64,000 nucleotides of DNA from Falsiroseomonas ponticola (lineage in GTDB: Bacteria > Pseudomonadota > Alphaproteobacteria > Acetobacterales > Acetobacteraceae). The DNA lies in the NCBI RefSeq assembly GCF_016805305.1, contig NZ_JAERQN010000004.1, positions 124,001 to 188,000 of the forward strand, in the 5' to 3' direction. A program made the position numbers and the translations under genes. The notes beneath the pieces are model-generated. The model searched no databases. It was not told the DNA's origin and saw only the letters and a list, made by a program, of their open reading frames with translations. This document shows positions 48,563 through 60,821 of the stretch, piece by piece (position 1 is the first letter of the stretch; every line of letters starts with the position of its first letter).

Positions 48563-49950
48563 TCCGCGGCGCCCGCCTTGCGGATCGCCCCCGCCGCCGC
48601 CCGGGCACGGATCAGCGCCGCCAGCTCATCCACCGTGGCGCGCATCTCCCCCTCATCCTCCGCTTCCGCCATCACCCGGATCAGCGGTTCCGTCCCGCTC
48701 GCCCGCACCAGCACGCGCCCCCGCTTGCCGAGCCTGGCGCCGGCCGCCGCGATGCCCTCCGTCACCTCCGCATCCCGCAGGGGGGAGGCGCCGGTGTAGC
48801 GGATGTTCACCAGGCGCTGGGGCAGCGGCTCGAACCGCCGGCAGACCTCGCTGGCGGGGCGCCGCTCCTCCACCAGCATCGCCAGCACCTGCAGCGCCGC
48901 CACCAGCCCGTCCCCCGTGGTGCCGAAGTCGGACAGGATCACATGCCCGGACTGCTCGCCCCCCAGGTTGCAGCCGGCCTCGCGCATCCGCTCCCCCACA
49001 TAGCGGTCGCCCACCTGGGTGCGGTGCAGCGCCAGGCCCAGCCCCTCCAGGTGCCGCTCCAGCCCGAGGTTGGACATGACGGTCGCCACCACCCCGCCGC
49101 CCACCAGCCTTCCCTGCCGGTGCCACGATCCCGCGATGGCCGCCAGGATCTGGTCGCCATCGATCACGCGCCCCTGCTCATCCACCAGCACCAGCCGGTC
49201 GGCATCCCCATCCAGCGCGATGCCGAGATCCGCGCGCCGTTCCCGCACCAGCTCCGCCAGCTTGGCCGGCGCCGTCGCCCCGCAATCCCGGTTGATGTTG
49301 AAGCCATCGGGCGTGACGCCGGTGGAGACCACCTCCGCCCCCAGCTCCCACAGCACCGTCGGCGCCACCTTGTAGGCCGCGCCATGCGCGCAATCGATCG
49401 CGATGCGCAGCCCGTCCAGGCTCCGCCCCTTCGGGAAGCTCGCCTTGGCGCTCTCGATGTAGCGCCCCGGCGCGTCCTCCAGCCGGTTCGCCCGCCCCAG
49501 CTTCGTCGGCGCCGCCAGGCTTTCGAGGAAATTGGGCGCGTCCATCAGCGCCTCGATCTCCGCCTCCTGCGCGTCGGACAGCTTCAGCCCGTCCGGCCCG
49601 AACAGCTTGATGCCGTTATCCTCGAAGAGGTTGTGGCTGGCCGAGATCATGACGCCGAGGTCGCAACGGAGGCTCCGCGTCAGCATGGCGATGGCCGGCG
49701 TCGGGATCGGCCCCACCAGCATCACATCCATCCCCGCGCCGACGAAGCCCGCCGTCAGCGCCGGTTCCAGCATGTAGCCGGACAGCCTGGTATCCTTGCC
49801 GATGACGACGCGGTGCCGGTGGCTGCCCCGGTTGAAGAAGCGCCCCGTCGCCTGGCCGAGCCGCAGCGCGGTGCCCGCATCCATCGGCGGCTGGTTGGCC
49901 TTGCCGCGGATGCCATCGGTGCCGAAAAGCTTGCGAGGGGGCGTGCTCAT
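48559..49950 (-). CDS. glmM: Phosphoglucosamine mutase
   Basis: 463-residue enzyme that interconverts glucosamine-6-phosphate and glucosamine-1-phosphate for peptidoglycan and lipopolysaccharide precursors. [10 protein letters not shown] at the start, the phosphoserine loop [13 protein letters not shown] (Ser105), the metal loop LDGDADRL and the sugar/phosphate loops GGEQSGHV and [13 protein letters not shown] are all intact. In related genomes it follows folP in the same run; here a sugar ABC operon lies between them. It heads the glmM-thiD-phzF-channel chain. Confidence 0.97.
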   Translation of the reverse strand: MSTPPRKLFGTDGIRGKANQPPMDAGTALRLGQATGRFFNRGSHRHRVVIGKDTRLSGYMLEPALTAGFVGAGMDVMLVGPIPTPAIAMLTRSLRCDLGVMISASHNLFEDNGIKLFGPDGLKLSDAQEAEIEALMDAPNFLESLAAPTKLGRANRLEDAPGRYIESAKASFPKGRSLDGLRIAIDCAHGAAYKVAPTVLWELGAEVVSTGVTPDGFNINRDCGATAPAKLAELVRERRADLGIALDGDADRLVLVDEQGRVIDGDQILAAIAGSWHRQGRLVGGGVVATVMSNLGLERHLEGLGLALHRTQVGDRYVGERMREAGCNLGGEQSGHVILSDFGTTGDGLVAALQVLAMLVEERRPASEVCRRFEPLPQRLVNIRYTGASPLRDAEVTEGIAAAGARLGKRGRVLVRASGTEPLIRVMAEAEDEGEMRATVDELAALIRARAAAGAIRKAGAAE

Positions 49951-49993
49951 GCCGGGCCTTCTAGCGCCCCGCCCGGCGCTTTGAAATGCGGCG

Positions 49994-50767
49994 CTACTCC
50001 GCCATGGCCCCCGGCCCCCGCACCGCCGCCGCCGGGCATTTGCCGAGGATGATCATCCCCAGCACCTCATCCTTCGTCACGTCGCTGGTCCGCGCCGTGC
50101 CGACCAGCCGCCCGTTCTTCATGACGCTGACGCGGTCCGCCAGGTCGAAGACGTCATGGATGTCGTGGCTGATCAGGAAGATGCCGATCCCCTGCGCCTT
50201 CAGCTGCTTCACCAGCTCCCCCACCTGCGCCGTCTCCGCGGGCCCCAGCGCCGCGGTGGGTTCGTCCATGATCAGGATGCGGGCGTTGAAGTGGATGGCC
50301 CGCGCGATGGCGACGGATTGCCGCTGCCCGCCCGACAGCGCCCGCACCGGTTCCTTGAAGCGCCGGAAATGCGGGTTCAGCCGCGCCATCACCTGGCGCG
50401 TCGCCGATTCCATCGCCGCATCGTCAAGCATCCCCCAGCGCGTCACCAATTCGCGCCCGAGGAAGATGTTGGCCGCCGCATCGACATTGTCGGCCAGCGC
50501 CAGCGTCTGGTAGATCGTCTCGATCCCGTAGCGCTTGGCATCGCGCGGCGTCGCGATATCGGCCGGCTCGCCCTCCACCAGGATCTCCCCGGCATCGGCG
50601 CGATAGGCCCCGGACAGGATCTTGATCAGCGTGGACTTGCCCGCGCCGTTATGGCCGAGCAGGGCCACGACCTCCCCCGGCATCAGGTCCACCGACACGT
50701 CATCAACGGCCTTGATGCCGCCGAAGGCGATGGAGACGCCGCGCATCTCCACGAGGGGTGTCGTCAT
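49994..50767 (-). CDS. Sugar ABC transporter ATP-binding protein (single-domain)
   Basis: 257-residue ABC ATPase of the ribose/xylose/fructose (CUT2) class. Walker [10 protein letters not shown] (38-46), Q-loop IYQTLAL, signature [15 protein letters not shown] and Walker [13 protein letters not shown] are intact, and [14 protein letters not shown] is the H-loop. CUT2 ATPases usually have two fused domains of about 500 residues; this one has a single domain, like the fructose-type FrcA, and so works as a homodimer. ATG 50767 overlaps the permease stop. Last gene of the sugar operon. Confidence 0.93.
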   Translation of the reverse strand: MTTPLVEMRGVSIAFGGIKAVDDVSVDLMPGEVVALLGHNGAGKSTLIKILSGAYRADAGEILVEGEPADIATPRDAKRYGIETIYQTLALADNVDAAANIFLGRELVTRWGMLDDAAMESATRQVMARLNPHFRRFKEPVRALSGGQRQSVAIARAIHFNARILIMDEPTAALGPAETAQVGELVKQLKAQGIGIFLISHDIHDVFDLADRVSVMKNGRLVGTARTSDVTKDEVLGMIILGKCPAAAVRGPGAMAE

Positions 50768-52005
50768 CGGATGCGCTTCCTCCACGCCCCGTCCAGCCAG
50801 ACCGCGAAGACCAGCACCAGCCCCACCACGATGTTCTGCAGCGGCGTATCGACGCCCAGCAGCACCATGCCGGATTGCAGGGACTGCATCACCAGCGCCC
50901 CCAGCATCGCCCCCGCCACGGTGCCCATGCCACCGGCCAGGGAGGTGCCGCCGATCACCGCCGCAGCGATGACATACAGCTCGTCCAGCGTCCCCGCCGC
51001 ATTCGTCGCCGCGTTCAGCCGCGCCGTCGCGATGCAGGCCGAAAGCCCCGCCAGCGCGCCCATCAGCCCGAAGACCATCATCAGGCTGCGCCGGGTGTTC
51101 ACGCCTGACAGTTCCGCCGCCTCCGGATTGCCGCCGATGGCGAAGACATAGCGGCCGAAGCGCGTGCGCGTGGCCAGCACCGTCATCGCCACGCCGACCA
51201 GCAGCGCGACGATCACCGGGATCGCCAGCCCATGCGGGATGAACAGCCCGCCCGGCGGCCAGGCGATGCCCTGCGCCTCCGCCATCCGCCGCGCGACGCC
51301 GACCGGGATCGGGTAGCTGTTCGCCACCGCGACGGCGCCGATCACCACCAGGCAGGCGAGGCCCATCAGCACCCCCTCCGCCCAGCCCGGCCGCACCGGG
51401 AAGCCGAAGGCCAGCCGCCGGCGCCGCAGCATCACCATGCCAGCCACGATGGCGGCGCAGGCGATGCCGGCCAGCACCCAGGACGCCGTGGCGCCGATCG
51501 CGCCCTCGATCCCGCCGCCCAGCATGCGGAAGCGCCCATCCATCGGCGCCACCGTCTGCCCCTGCGTCACCCACCAGGCCGCCCCGCGCCAGACCAGCAG
51601 CCCCCCCAGCGTCACGATGAAGGAGGGAATGCCGAGATAGGCAATGAGGCTGCCCTGCATCAGCCCGATGGCCCCGCCCAGCGCAATGCCGACCGCGACC
51701 GCGATGAAGGCCGTCGCGGGATGCTCCAGCCCCAGCATCTCCGGCAGCCAGCGCGCCTGCACCACGCCCACCACCATGCCGACGAAGCCCAGCACCGCGC
51801 CGACGCTGAGGTCGATGTTCCGCGTGACGATGACCAGCACCATCCCGCAGGCCATGACGGCGACGGAGGCGGTCTGCACCGACAGGTTCCAGAGGTTCCG
51901 CGGCGTCAGGAAGGCGCCGCCCGACAGCAGGTCGAACCCCACCCAGATCACCGCCAGCGCGCCGAGCATCCCGACGAGCCGCGGATCAACCTCGAGATGC
52001 CGCAT
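50764..52005 (-). CDS. Sugar ABC transporter permease (RbsC/XylH-type)
   Basis: 413-residue membrane permease with about ten to twelve hydrophobic helices. [21 protein letters not shown] (about 54-74) is the hallmark of CUT2 permeases; the contact loop for the ATPase reads [20 protein letters not shown] near 287, and [21 protein letters not shown] near 343. The long insertion with [18 protein letters not shown] in the middle is typical of XylH-like proteins, so xylose or another pentose is a reasonable guess. Confidence 0.93.
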   Translation of the reverse strand: MRHLEVDPRLVGMLGALAVIWVGFDLLSGGAFLTPRNLWNLSVQTASVAVMACGMVLVIVTRNIDLSVGAVLGFVGMVVGVVQARWLPEMLGLEHPATAFIAVAVGIALGGAIGLMQGSLIAYLGIPSFIVTLGGLLVWRGAAWWVTQGQTVAPMDGRFRMLGGGIEGAIGATASWVLAGIACAAIVAGMVMLRRRRLAFGFPVRPGWAEGVLMGLACLVVIGAVAVANSYPIPVGVARRMAEAQGIAWPPGGLFIPHGLAIPVIVALLVGVAMTVLATRTRFGRYVFAIGGNPEAAELSGVNTRRSLMMVFGLMGALAGLSACIATARLNAATNAAGTLDELYVIAAAVIGGTSLAGGMGTVAGAMLGALVMQSLQSGMVLLGVDTPLQNIVVGLVLVFAVWLDGAWRKRIR

Positions 52006-52033
52006 TCAGGCGCTGCCCCGCATCGCGCGGATG

Positions 52034-52074
52034 GCCCTCTCCCCCCTCAAAGGGAAGGAGGATGGGGAGAGGGC
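52034..52074 (-). terminator. Intra-operon hairpin between sugar receptor and permease genes
   Basis: GCCCTCTCCCC (52034-52044) pairs perfectly with GGGGAGAGGGC (52064-52074), and CCTC (52045-52048) with GAGG (52058-52061). It sits in the 92-base gap after the receptor gene and could stabilise or limit the transcript. Its CT/GA-rich shape resembles dispersed intergenic repeats of proteobacteria; I see no second full copy in this window. Confidence 0.5.
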
Positions 52075-52097
52075 TGGAAGAGGGTGGCGTCCCACCC

Positions 52098-53162
<1,065 letters not shown>

Positions 53163-53261
53163 TCTCGCCTCCCCATTCCACCGGTCGTATGCACGACCTT
53201 GCTGAAAGGGAGGCTCCCGCGACCTGCCGCCCCGCGTCAAGCGCGGCGTGCGTTTCCGGCA

Positions 53262-54326
53262 TCAGCCATCGTCATCCTCCACGCCGCCCGCCGATACCGC
53301 GTTCCAGACCGCGAGCGCCTGGACGGTTTCCGCGACATCATGCACCCGGATGATCGCCGCCCCATGCGCCGCGGCATGCAGCGCCGCCGCGACCGACCCC
53401 GCCACGCGGTCCACCGGCGTCTCCACCCCGGACAGCTCCCCGATGAAGCGCTTGCGGCTGGCGCCGAAGACGATGGGCAGGCCGAGTCCCGCCAGCAGCG
53501 GCAGGCGCTCCATCAGCGCCAGGTTGTGCGGCAGGCGCTTGCCGAAGCCGATGCCGGGGTCGATCGCCAGCCGCCCGCGGGGGATGCCCATCCGCTCCAC
53601 CGCCGCCACGCGGTCGGCCAGGAACTGCGCCACCTCCAGCGCCACGTCGCCGTAGCGCGGATCCTGTTGCATGGTGCGCGGATCGTCGCCCAGCATGTGC
53701 ATCAGGATCACGCTGGCCTCGCTGCGCGCCAGCACCCGCGCGGCGGCGGGATCGTGGCGCAGCGCCGTCACGTCGTTGACGATCTCCGCCCCGGCCTCCA
53801 GCGCCGCCAGCATGGTGGCCGCGTTGCGGGTATCGACGCTGATGGTGGCGGCCTTCGCGAGTTCCCGGATGACCGGCAGGATGCGCCGGCACTCCTCCTC
53901 CGGCGCCACGGGCTGCGCGCCGGGGCGCGTGCTCTCCCCCCCGATGTCGAGGAGATCGGCCCCCGCCTCCAGCAGCATGTGCCCGGCATCGATGGCGTTC
54001 GCATGGTCCGCGAAATGCCCGCCATCGCTGAAGCTGTCCGGCGTGACGTTCAGGATGCCCATCACCAGCGGGCGCCCGCCCTCATGCGGCAGGGCGAGGC
54101 CCGCGAAGCCGGCGGGCGGGCGCGTCAGCGCCAGCACCCGCTCCTGCCACCCATCCGGCACATCGGCCAGCGCCAGCGCGCCCTCCGGCGCCCCCGGGCC
54201 CATCAGCCGCACCATGGTGAAGGCGCCCGGCCCGCCGGCCAGCGGCAGGGCGAGGTCGGCGGCGACGGCCGTCGCGGCGGCGCGGCCCTGCAGCAGGCCC
54301 AGTGGCTCCACCCAGCTTTCTGTCAC
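53262..54326 (-). CDS. folP: Dihydropteroate synthase
   Basis: 354-residue folate enzyme that joins p-aminobenzoate to hydroxymethyl-dihydropterin diphosphate; target of sulfonamides. ILNVTPDSFSDGG (about 90-102), LDIGGESTRPGA, DVTALRHD, DPGIGFGKRLPHNLAL and FGASRKRFIGEL are the expected loops. The first about 85 residues are an extra N-terminal domain, as often seen in alphaproteobacteria. It follows ftsH in the conserved run, separated by a strong hairpin. Confidence 0.96.
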   Translation of the reverse strand: MTESWVEPLGLLQGRAAATAVAADLALPLAGGPGAFTMVRLMGPGAPEGALALADVPDGWQERVLALTRPPAGFAGLALPHEGGRPLVMGILNVTPDSFSDGGHFADHANAIDAGHMLLEAGADLLDIGGESTRPGAQPVAPEEECRRILPVIRELAKAATISVDTRNAATMLAALEAGAEIVNDVTALRHDPAAARVLARSEASVILMHMLGDDPRTMQQDPRYGDVALEVAQFLADRVAAVERMGIPRGRLAIDPGIGFGKRLPHNLALMERLPLLAGLGLPIVFGASRKRFIGELSGVETPVDRVAGSVAAALHAAAHGAAIIRVHDVAETVQALAVWNAVSAGGVEDDDG

Positions 54327-54397
54327 GACTCGCCGCCCCGGTATCCACCCTGTGTCCGACGATGCCGCGCGTCCCGGGAATCGGGAACCCGGAATCG

Positions 54398-54431
54398 GAA
54401 ACGGCCCGCACCAGGCGGTGCGGGCCGTTTC
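54398..54431 (-). terminator. Strong terminator-like hairpin between ftsH and folP
   Basis: GAAACGGCCCGCACC (54398-54412), 4-base loop, GGTGCGGGCCGTTTC (54417-54431): a 15-base perfect stem with A- and T-bearing ends on both strands, 56 bases past the ftsH stop. It could end ftsH transcripts in the leftward direction; folP would then be reached by read-through or its own promoter in 54327-54397. Confidence 0.7.
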
Positions 54432-54486
54432 GCGTCAGGCGATGCGGGCGGGGGCCGGGCCCCCGCCGCCTCAGGTTCCGGGCGCG

Positions 54487-56412
<1,926 letters not shown>

Positions 56413-56528
56413 GTTGGCATCCCTTTGGGGCTTCCCAGGCTGGCCCTTTCGCAACGACGCGAGGGGCGGGCCGCTCCACTGCACAGATAGGAACGCTGCC
56501 GCCCTCTTCCATCCCAGGACCGCAATGC

Positions 56529-57755
56529 TCAGGCACAGGCCCCGCCCGCCGGCGCGAAGCGCAGGCGGAAGCCGGGACCGGCCCCGGATGAAGGATAGGA
56601 CAGGCCGGGCGCCGCGACCAGCACAGTGTCGCGACGGATCGCCGGCATCGTCGCCGCCACGCAGGCCGGCAGCCAGCCCGGCCGCGGCACCCGATCCGCC
56701 CCGAGCGGCCCGATGACGCAGCCCGGCGGCGGCGTCCCCTCCAGCACGAAGCGCCCGTCCCAGCAGGCGCCCGGCGCGGCCGGCACCGGCGGCGCCATCG
56801 CCGCCGCCTCCCGCAGCAGCAGCCCGCCCCGCATCAGCCGCGCGCCGCCCAGCGTGCCCGCGCCGCGCGCCAGCAGCCCCGCCGCGGCCCCGGCGGGCGG
56901 CGCATAGGCGGCGCCGGACACCACCCGGATCAGCGCCGCGAAGGCCGCCGCGGCCACCCCGTCCCGCCCCAGCGCCCCGGCATCCACCCGCGCGAAACCC
57001 TCGGGATGCAGTTCGGCCGCGGCGGCGATCCGCGCCGCCACCGCCGCCTCCGCCCGTTCCCGCCGCCGCCCGAAGGCCGCCGCCGCCGCCGCCAGCGCGG
57101 CCACGGCCGGCCCATCGCCCGCCGCATCATCCAGCGCAGCGCGCAGCCGGACCCGCGCAAAGGCCTTGTTTCCGTTGGAGGGATCGCGCAGCGCCGCAAG
57201 CCCCGCCGCCGCCACCACCGCCTCCAGCCGCGCCGGCGCCACGCCCAGTAGCGGGCGGATCACCAGCGCCCCGCCGGCCGGCCTGGCCGCCGCCATGCCC
57301 GCCATCCCCGCCGGCCCGCTGCCCGCCAGGCCCCGCAGCAGCAGCGTCTCCGCCTGGTCGGCCCGATGCTGGCCGAGCGCCAGCCAGGGCGCCCCCACCG
57401 CGTCGCAGATCGCCAGCAGCGCGCGCAGTCGCCCCTCCCGCGCCCGCGCCTGCGCGCCCGGCCCGGGGTCCAGCCCCAGCGCCGCCACCCGCGCCTCGAT
57501 CCCCCGCGCCGCCATCCAGCGCCGGACGGTCGCGGCCTCCGCCGCGCTGTCGGCCCGCAGGCCGTGATCCACCACCCCGGCCACCACCCGCCCACCCCGC
57601 GCTGCCGCCCAGCGCGCCAGCAGCAGCGCCAGCGCCAGGCTATGCGGCCCGCCGGAGACGCCCGCCACCAGCACCGGCGCAACGCCGAACGGCCCGAGCG
57701 GCGCCATCAGCGCGTCGAATTCCGACGCCCCGATGGCCCCCGGGCCATCCATCAC
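56529..57755 (-). CDS. tilS: tRNA(Ile)-lysidine synthetase, altered PP-loop
   Basis: 408-residue enzyme that makes lysidine at the wobble base of tRNA-Ile(CAU), essential in bacteria. The PP-loop reads [17 protein letters not shown] (31-47): the normal SGGxDS Asp is His38. [20 protein letters not shown] and [20 protein letters not shown] are the next conserved blocks. The C-terminal half is Ala/Gly-rich and weakly conserved. Lies between cpoB and ftsH, its normal place. The Asp-to-His change, if real, is striking for an essential enzyme. Confidence 0.92.
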   Translation of the reverse strand: MMDGPGAIGASEFDALMAPLGPFGVAPVLVAGVSGGPHSLALALLLARWAAARGGRVVAGVVDHGLRADSAAEAATVRRWMAARGIEARVAALGLDPGPGAQARAREGRLRALLAICDAVGAPWLALGQHRADQAETLLLRGLAGSGPAGMAGMAAARPAGGALVIRPLLGVAPARLEAVVAAAGLAALRDPSNGNKAFARVRLRAALDDAAGDGPAVAALAAAAAAFGRRRERAEAAVAARIAAAAELHPEGFARVDAGALGRDGVAAAAFAALIRVVSGAAYAPPAGAAAGLLARGAGTLGGARLMRGGLLLREAAAMAPPVPAAPGACWDGRFVLEGTPPPGCVIGPLGADRVPRPGWLPACVAATMPAIRRDTVLVAAPGLSYPSSGAGPGFRLRFAPAGGACA

Positions 57756-57785
57756 GTTTGCGAGAGCTTCGTTAAGGCGCCGCGC

Positions 57786-58703
57786 TCAGCGGCACTGCGC
57801 CCGGCGCCGCGCATCCGCCACGCGCTCCGCCAGCGGGCCCGACAGGTTCGGGTAGCGGCTGCGCAGATCGCCCAGCTGGCTGCAGGCATCGCGGTTGTTG
57901 TTCAGGCCGATCAGCGCATTCGCCACGCCGAGCATGGCTTCCGGCGCGCGGGATCCCTGCTGGTTCCGGCGGAAGCCGTCATCATAGGCGATGGCGGCCG
58001 CGGCGAAGTCCCGCTTACCCGCCAGCGCATCGCCCAGCAGGATCTGCGCATCCACCGCCCGCGCCGAGTCGCGCGCCGCGATCACTTCCCGCGCCGCGGC
58101 CTCGGCGCCGGCGAAGTCCCGCCGCGCCAGCGCCGCCTGGCCTTCCTGCAGCGCGCGCTGCGGCGGCCGGGCCAGCGCGGCGGGCTGGGCCTGGGGCGCG
58201 GTGCCGGCCTGGGCCGGCGCGGCGGGGGCGGGCGCCGCCGCGGCCGGGCGCGCGGGCGCCGCCGCGGGCGCCGCGCCGGACCGCTGGCCTTCCATCTGCT
58301 GGAAACGGAAATCGACGTCGCCGGTCAGCTTCTCCACCCGTTCGCGCAGCTCGCGCTCCCGGAACTCGGCCTGCTCCGCGCGGCCGCGCACGCTGCGCAG
58401 CTCCTCCTCCAGGCGGGAGACGCGATCGAGCAGCTGGCCCACCAGCTCACCCTGCGGTGCCTGCTGCGGCTGCGCGGGGCGCGTCGCGCCGCCACCGAAG
58501 CCGAGCACGGAACTGCCGGCGGACGGCGCCGGCTGGCCCGCCATGCCCCCGCGCCGCAAGGCCTCCATCTCCTGCCGCAGCTGGAGAATCTGGTTCTGCA
58601 GGGCGATCCCCTCCCGCGTCTCGACCTGGGCCGCGGCGGGCGGGGCCAGGACCATCGGCGCGGCAAGCAGCGCGGCGATGAGGAGGGGGCGAACGAGGCG
58701 CAT
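57786..58703 (-). CDS. cpoB: Tol-Pal accessory protein CpoB (YbgF)
   Basis: 305-residue periplasmic protein. Signal peptide MRLVRPLLIAALLAAPMVLAPPAAAQ; N-terminal trimerising coiled coil (LQNQILQLRQEMEALRR and LLDRVSRLEEELRSVRGRAEQ); Pro/Ala-rich linker; C-terminal TPR domain with QEGQAALARRDFAGAEAAAREVI and QILLGDALAGKRDFAAAAIAYDDGF. It links peptidoglycan synthesis to Tol-driven outer-membrane constriction. Start ATG 58703 is preceded by AAAGGAAAG; a strong hairpin separates it from pal. Confidence 0.93.
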   Translation of the reverse strand: MRLVRPLLIAALLAAPMVLAPPAAAQVETREGIALQNQILQLRQEMEALRRGGMAGQPAPSAGSSVLGFGGGATRPAQPQQAPQGELVGQLLDRVSRLEEELRSVRGRAEQAEFRERELRERVEKLTGDVDFRFQQMEGQRSGAAPAAAPARPAAAAPAPAAPAQAGTAPQAQPAALARPPQRALQEGQAALARRDFAGAEAAAREVIAARDSARAVDAQILLGDALAGKRDFAAAAIAYDDGFRRNQQGSRAPEAMLGVANALIGLNNNRDACSQLGDLRSRYPNLSGPLAERVADARRRAQCR

Positions 58704-58732
58704 GGCGCTTTCCTTTGTCACTGTCCGGGGAA

Positions 58733-58769
58733 GCGGGGATGGGGGCGGACCATCCGCCCCCATCCCCGC
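58733..58769 (-). terminator. Intra-operon 17-base hairpin between pal and cpoB
   Basis: GCGGGGATGGGGGCGGA (58733-58749), loop CCA, TCCGCCCCCATCCCCGC (58753-58769). A 17-base perfect stem directly after the pal stop (58780) and 30 bases before the cpoB start. With no T-run it is likely to be a partial terminator or a barrier protecting the pal message, giving more Pal than CpoB. Confidence 0.7.
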
Positions 58770-58779
58770 CGCGTCCCGG

Positions 58780-59256
58780 TCAGCGAACGACCGTGACCGC
58801 GCGGCGGTTCTGCGACCAGGCGGTCTCGTCGGAGCCGAGCGCCGCCGGGCGGTCCTTGCCGTAGCTTATCGTGGAGATGCGGGCGGAGGCGACGCCGCCG
58901 GCCACCAGCACGTCGCGCGCCGCATTGGCGCGGCGCTGGCCGAGCGCCAGGTTGTATTCGCGCGTGCCGCGCTCGTCGGCATGGCCTTCCACCGCAACCT
59001 GCACCTGCGGGTAACGGCCGAGCCACGCCGCCTGGCGCTCCAGCACCGCGCGCTGGTCGGCGCGGACGCTGCTGCGGTCGGTGTCGAAGAAGACGCGGTC
59101 GCCGACATTCGCGACCAGGTCTTCCTGGCTGCCGGGGCGCGGGCCGCTCGCCGTCGTCGCCGCGCCACCGCCGGCCGCACCGGCCGTGTCGGAGCCGGAG
59201 CCGCAGGCGCCGAGCAGGGTGAGCGCGGCAAGCGCGCCGAGGACCTTGATGTTCAT
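58780..59256 (-). CDS. pal: Peptidoglycan-associated lipoprotein
   Basis: 158-residue outer-membrane lipoprotein. Lipobox LTLLGACGSGS; Gly/Ala linker; OmpA-type peptidoglycan-binding domain (about 65-158) with VFFDTDRSSVRADQRAVLE, VEGHADERGTREYNLALGQRRA and VSYGK-like ISTISYGKDRPAALG. The Asp and Arg that hold meso-diaminopimelate are in these blocks. It tethers the outer membrane to peptidoglycan with TolB. The 206-base gap to tolB may hold a promoter of its own. Confidence 0.96.
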   Translation of the reverse strand: MNIKVLGALAALTLLGACGSGSDTAGAAGGGAATTASGPRPGSQEDLVANVGDRVFFDTDRSSVRADQRAVLERQAAWLGRYPQVQVAVEGHADERGTREYNLALGQRRANAARDVLVAGGVASARISTISYGKDRPAALGSDETAWSQNRRAVTVVR

Positions 59257-59462
59257 GGCTCTGAAAATCCTTTCAGGGTTGGGCTTGTCTTGTGCCGCGG
59301 GCGTTAACGGCACGCGCCCGCAAGGTCAAGAATCCGTGCGGCGGCATCATGGCAACGTGCGCAACGCCTTTTGCGCGGAACCAAGTTAACACCGCAACAG
59401 CAGGAACAGCCTTTCCCCGGTATCGAATTGCATCCGGCGCGCCCGCGAAGGCCGCCGGCCCC
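59257..59462 (-). promoter_or_regulatory. Gap between tolB and pal, possible extra pal promoter
   Basis: 206 bases with no convincing gene. It is AT-richer than its surroundings around 59360-59420 (CCAAGTTAACACCGC on the plus strand). GCGGGCG (59297-59303) and CGCCCGC (59315-59321) can form a 7-base stem in the pal leader. I could not assign promoter boxes confidently. Confidence 0.3.
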
Positions 59463-60821
59463 TCAGCTCAGCAGCGGGCTCCAGGCGGGGTCGGAGGCAT
59501 CGGTCGGCGTCACCATCCGCCGTTCGTTGAACCCCGCGATGTCGATCTGCGACAGGGTGGAGGAATAGCCGCCGCCCCGCGCATCCCGCGCCGGCGTCTC
59601 CCGGTAGAAGGCCAGCACGCGCCCGTTCGGCGCGAAGGTCGGCCCCTCCATCGCCCAGCCCTCGCTGAGGATGCGCTCCCCCGACCCGTCCGGCCGCATC
59701 ACGCCGATGCCGAACTGCCCGCCGGAGATGCGCGTGAAGGCGATCAGGTCCCCGCGCGGGGACCAGACCGGCGTCGCGTAGCGCCCATTGCCGAAGGAGA
59801 TGCGCCGCGCGCCCCCGCCATCCGCCGACATGACATAGAGCTGCTGGTCGCCGCCCCGGTCGGAGTTGAAGACGATCTGCGTCCCGTCCGGCGAATAGCA
59901 GGGCGAGACGTCGAGCGACCCGCCGCTGGTGAGCTGCCGCTCCCGCCGCGACGCGATGTCGACGCTGTAGATGTTGGCATCCCCGCCGCGGCTGGCGGAG
60001 AGCACGACGCTCCGCCCATCCGGATGGAAGCGCGGGCTGAAGGTCATGCCGCCGAAGCTGCCCAGCACCTGCTGCTGCCCGCTGTCCAGGTTGAACAGGT
60101 AGACGCGCGGCTCGTTGCGGAAATAGGACATGAAGGCGACCTGCCGCGCGGTCGGGTGGAAGCGCGGCGTCAGCGCCTGGAAGCTGCCATCGGTCAGGAA
60201 GCGATGGTTCTCCCCGTCCTGGTCCATCATCGCCATGCGGCGCGTGCGCCGGTCGCGCGGCCCGGATTCGGCGATGTAGACGATCTGCGTGTCGAAATAG
60301 CCCTTCTCGCCCAGCAGCCGCTCATAGATCACGTCGCTGATCAGATGCGCGATGCGCCGCCACTGCGCGGCCGGGGCGGTGAAGGCGGTGCCCTGCAGCT
60401 GCTGTTCGGGCAGCACGTCCCACAGGCGGAATTCCACCCGCAGCCGGTCGCCGCTGGCTTCCACGCGCCCCGTGGTCAGCGCCTGCGCGCCGATCACGCG
60501 CCAGTCCTGGAAGCGCGGCCGGTCCGCCGCCGCTTCGGGGGTCTGGATGAAGGCCTGGCGCTCCACCGGGCGGAACAGGCCGGAATTGCGCAGATTGGCC
60601 TGGATGACCTGCGCGATCTGCCGGCCCATGCGCTGCGCATCCGGCCCCACCCCCGCCATGTCCGGCACCGCGATCGGCACCGGGTCCGTCCGCGCGCGCG
60701 TCACGTCGATGACCGTGGTCGGCTGGGCCAGCACTGCCTCCGGCAGCAGGCTTGCCACGATCGAGCCGCCGGCGCCGGCGAAGACCTGGCGGCGCGAGAG
60801 ACCGAAGCCCGGCAACGTCAT
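59463..60821 (-). CDS. tolB: Tol-Pal periplasmic beta-propeller TolB
   Basis: 452-residue periplasmic protein. A Tat-like leader ([28 protein letters not shown]) is followed by the N-terminal alpha/beta domain ([19 protein letters not shown]) and a six-bladed propeller with repeated DPW-like and [13 protein letters not shown] blocks ([42 protein letters not shown]). It binds Pal and TolA. The start ATG is 4 bases before the tolA stop (ATGA), so coupled to tolA. Confidence 0.96.
   Translation of the reverse strand: MTLPGFGLSRRQVFAGAGGSIVASLLPEAVLAQPTTVIDVTRARTDPVPIAVPDMAGVGPDAQRMGRQIAQVIQANLRNSGLFRPVERQAFIQTPEAAADRPRFQDWRVIGAQALTTGRVEASGDRLRVEFRLWDVLPEQQLQGTAFTAPAAQWRRIAHLISDVIYERLLGEKGYFDTQIVYIAESGPRDRRTRRMAMMDQDGENHRFLTDGSFQALTPRFHPTARQVAFMSYFRNEPRVYLFNLDSGQQQVLGSFGGMTFSPRFHPDGRSVVLSASRGGDANIYSVDIASRRERQLTSGGSLDVSPCYSPDGTQIVFNSDRGGDQQLYVMSADGGGARRISFGNGRYATPVWSPRGDLIAFTRISGGQFGIGVMRPDGSGERILSEGWAMEGPTFAPNGRVLAFYRETPARDARGGGYSSTLSQIDIAGFNERRMVTPTDASDPAWSPLLS

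Noticed and set aside
52034..52074. A dispersed repeat family of the CCCTCTCCCC type
   Set aside because: Only one full copy is visible in this window, so a repeat family cannot be supported here; it is recorded as a hairpin.
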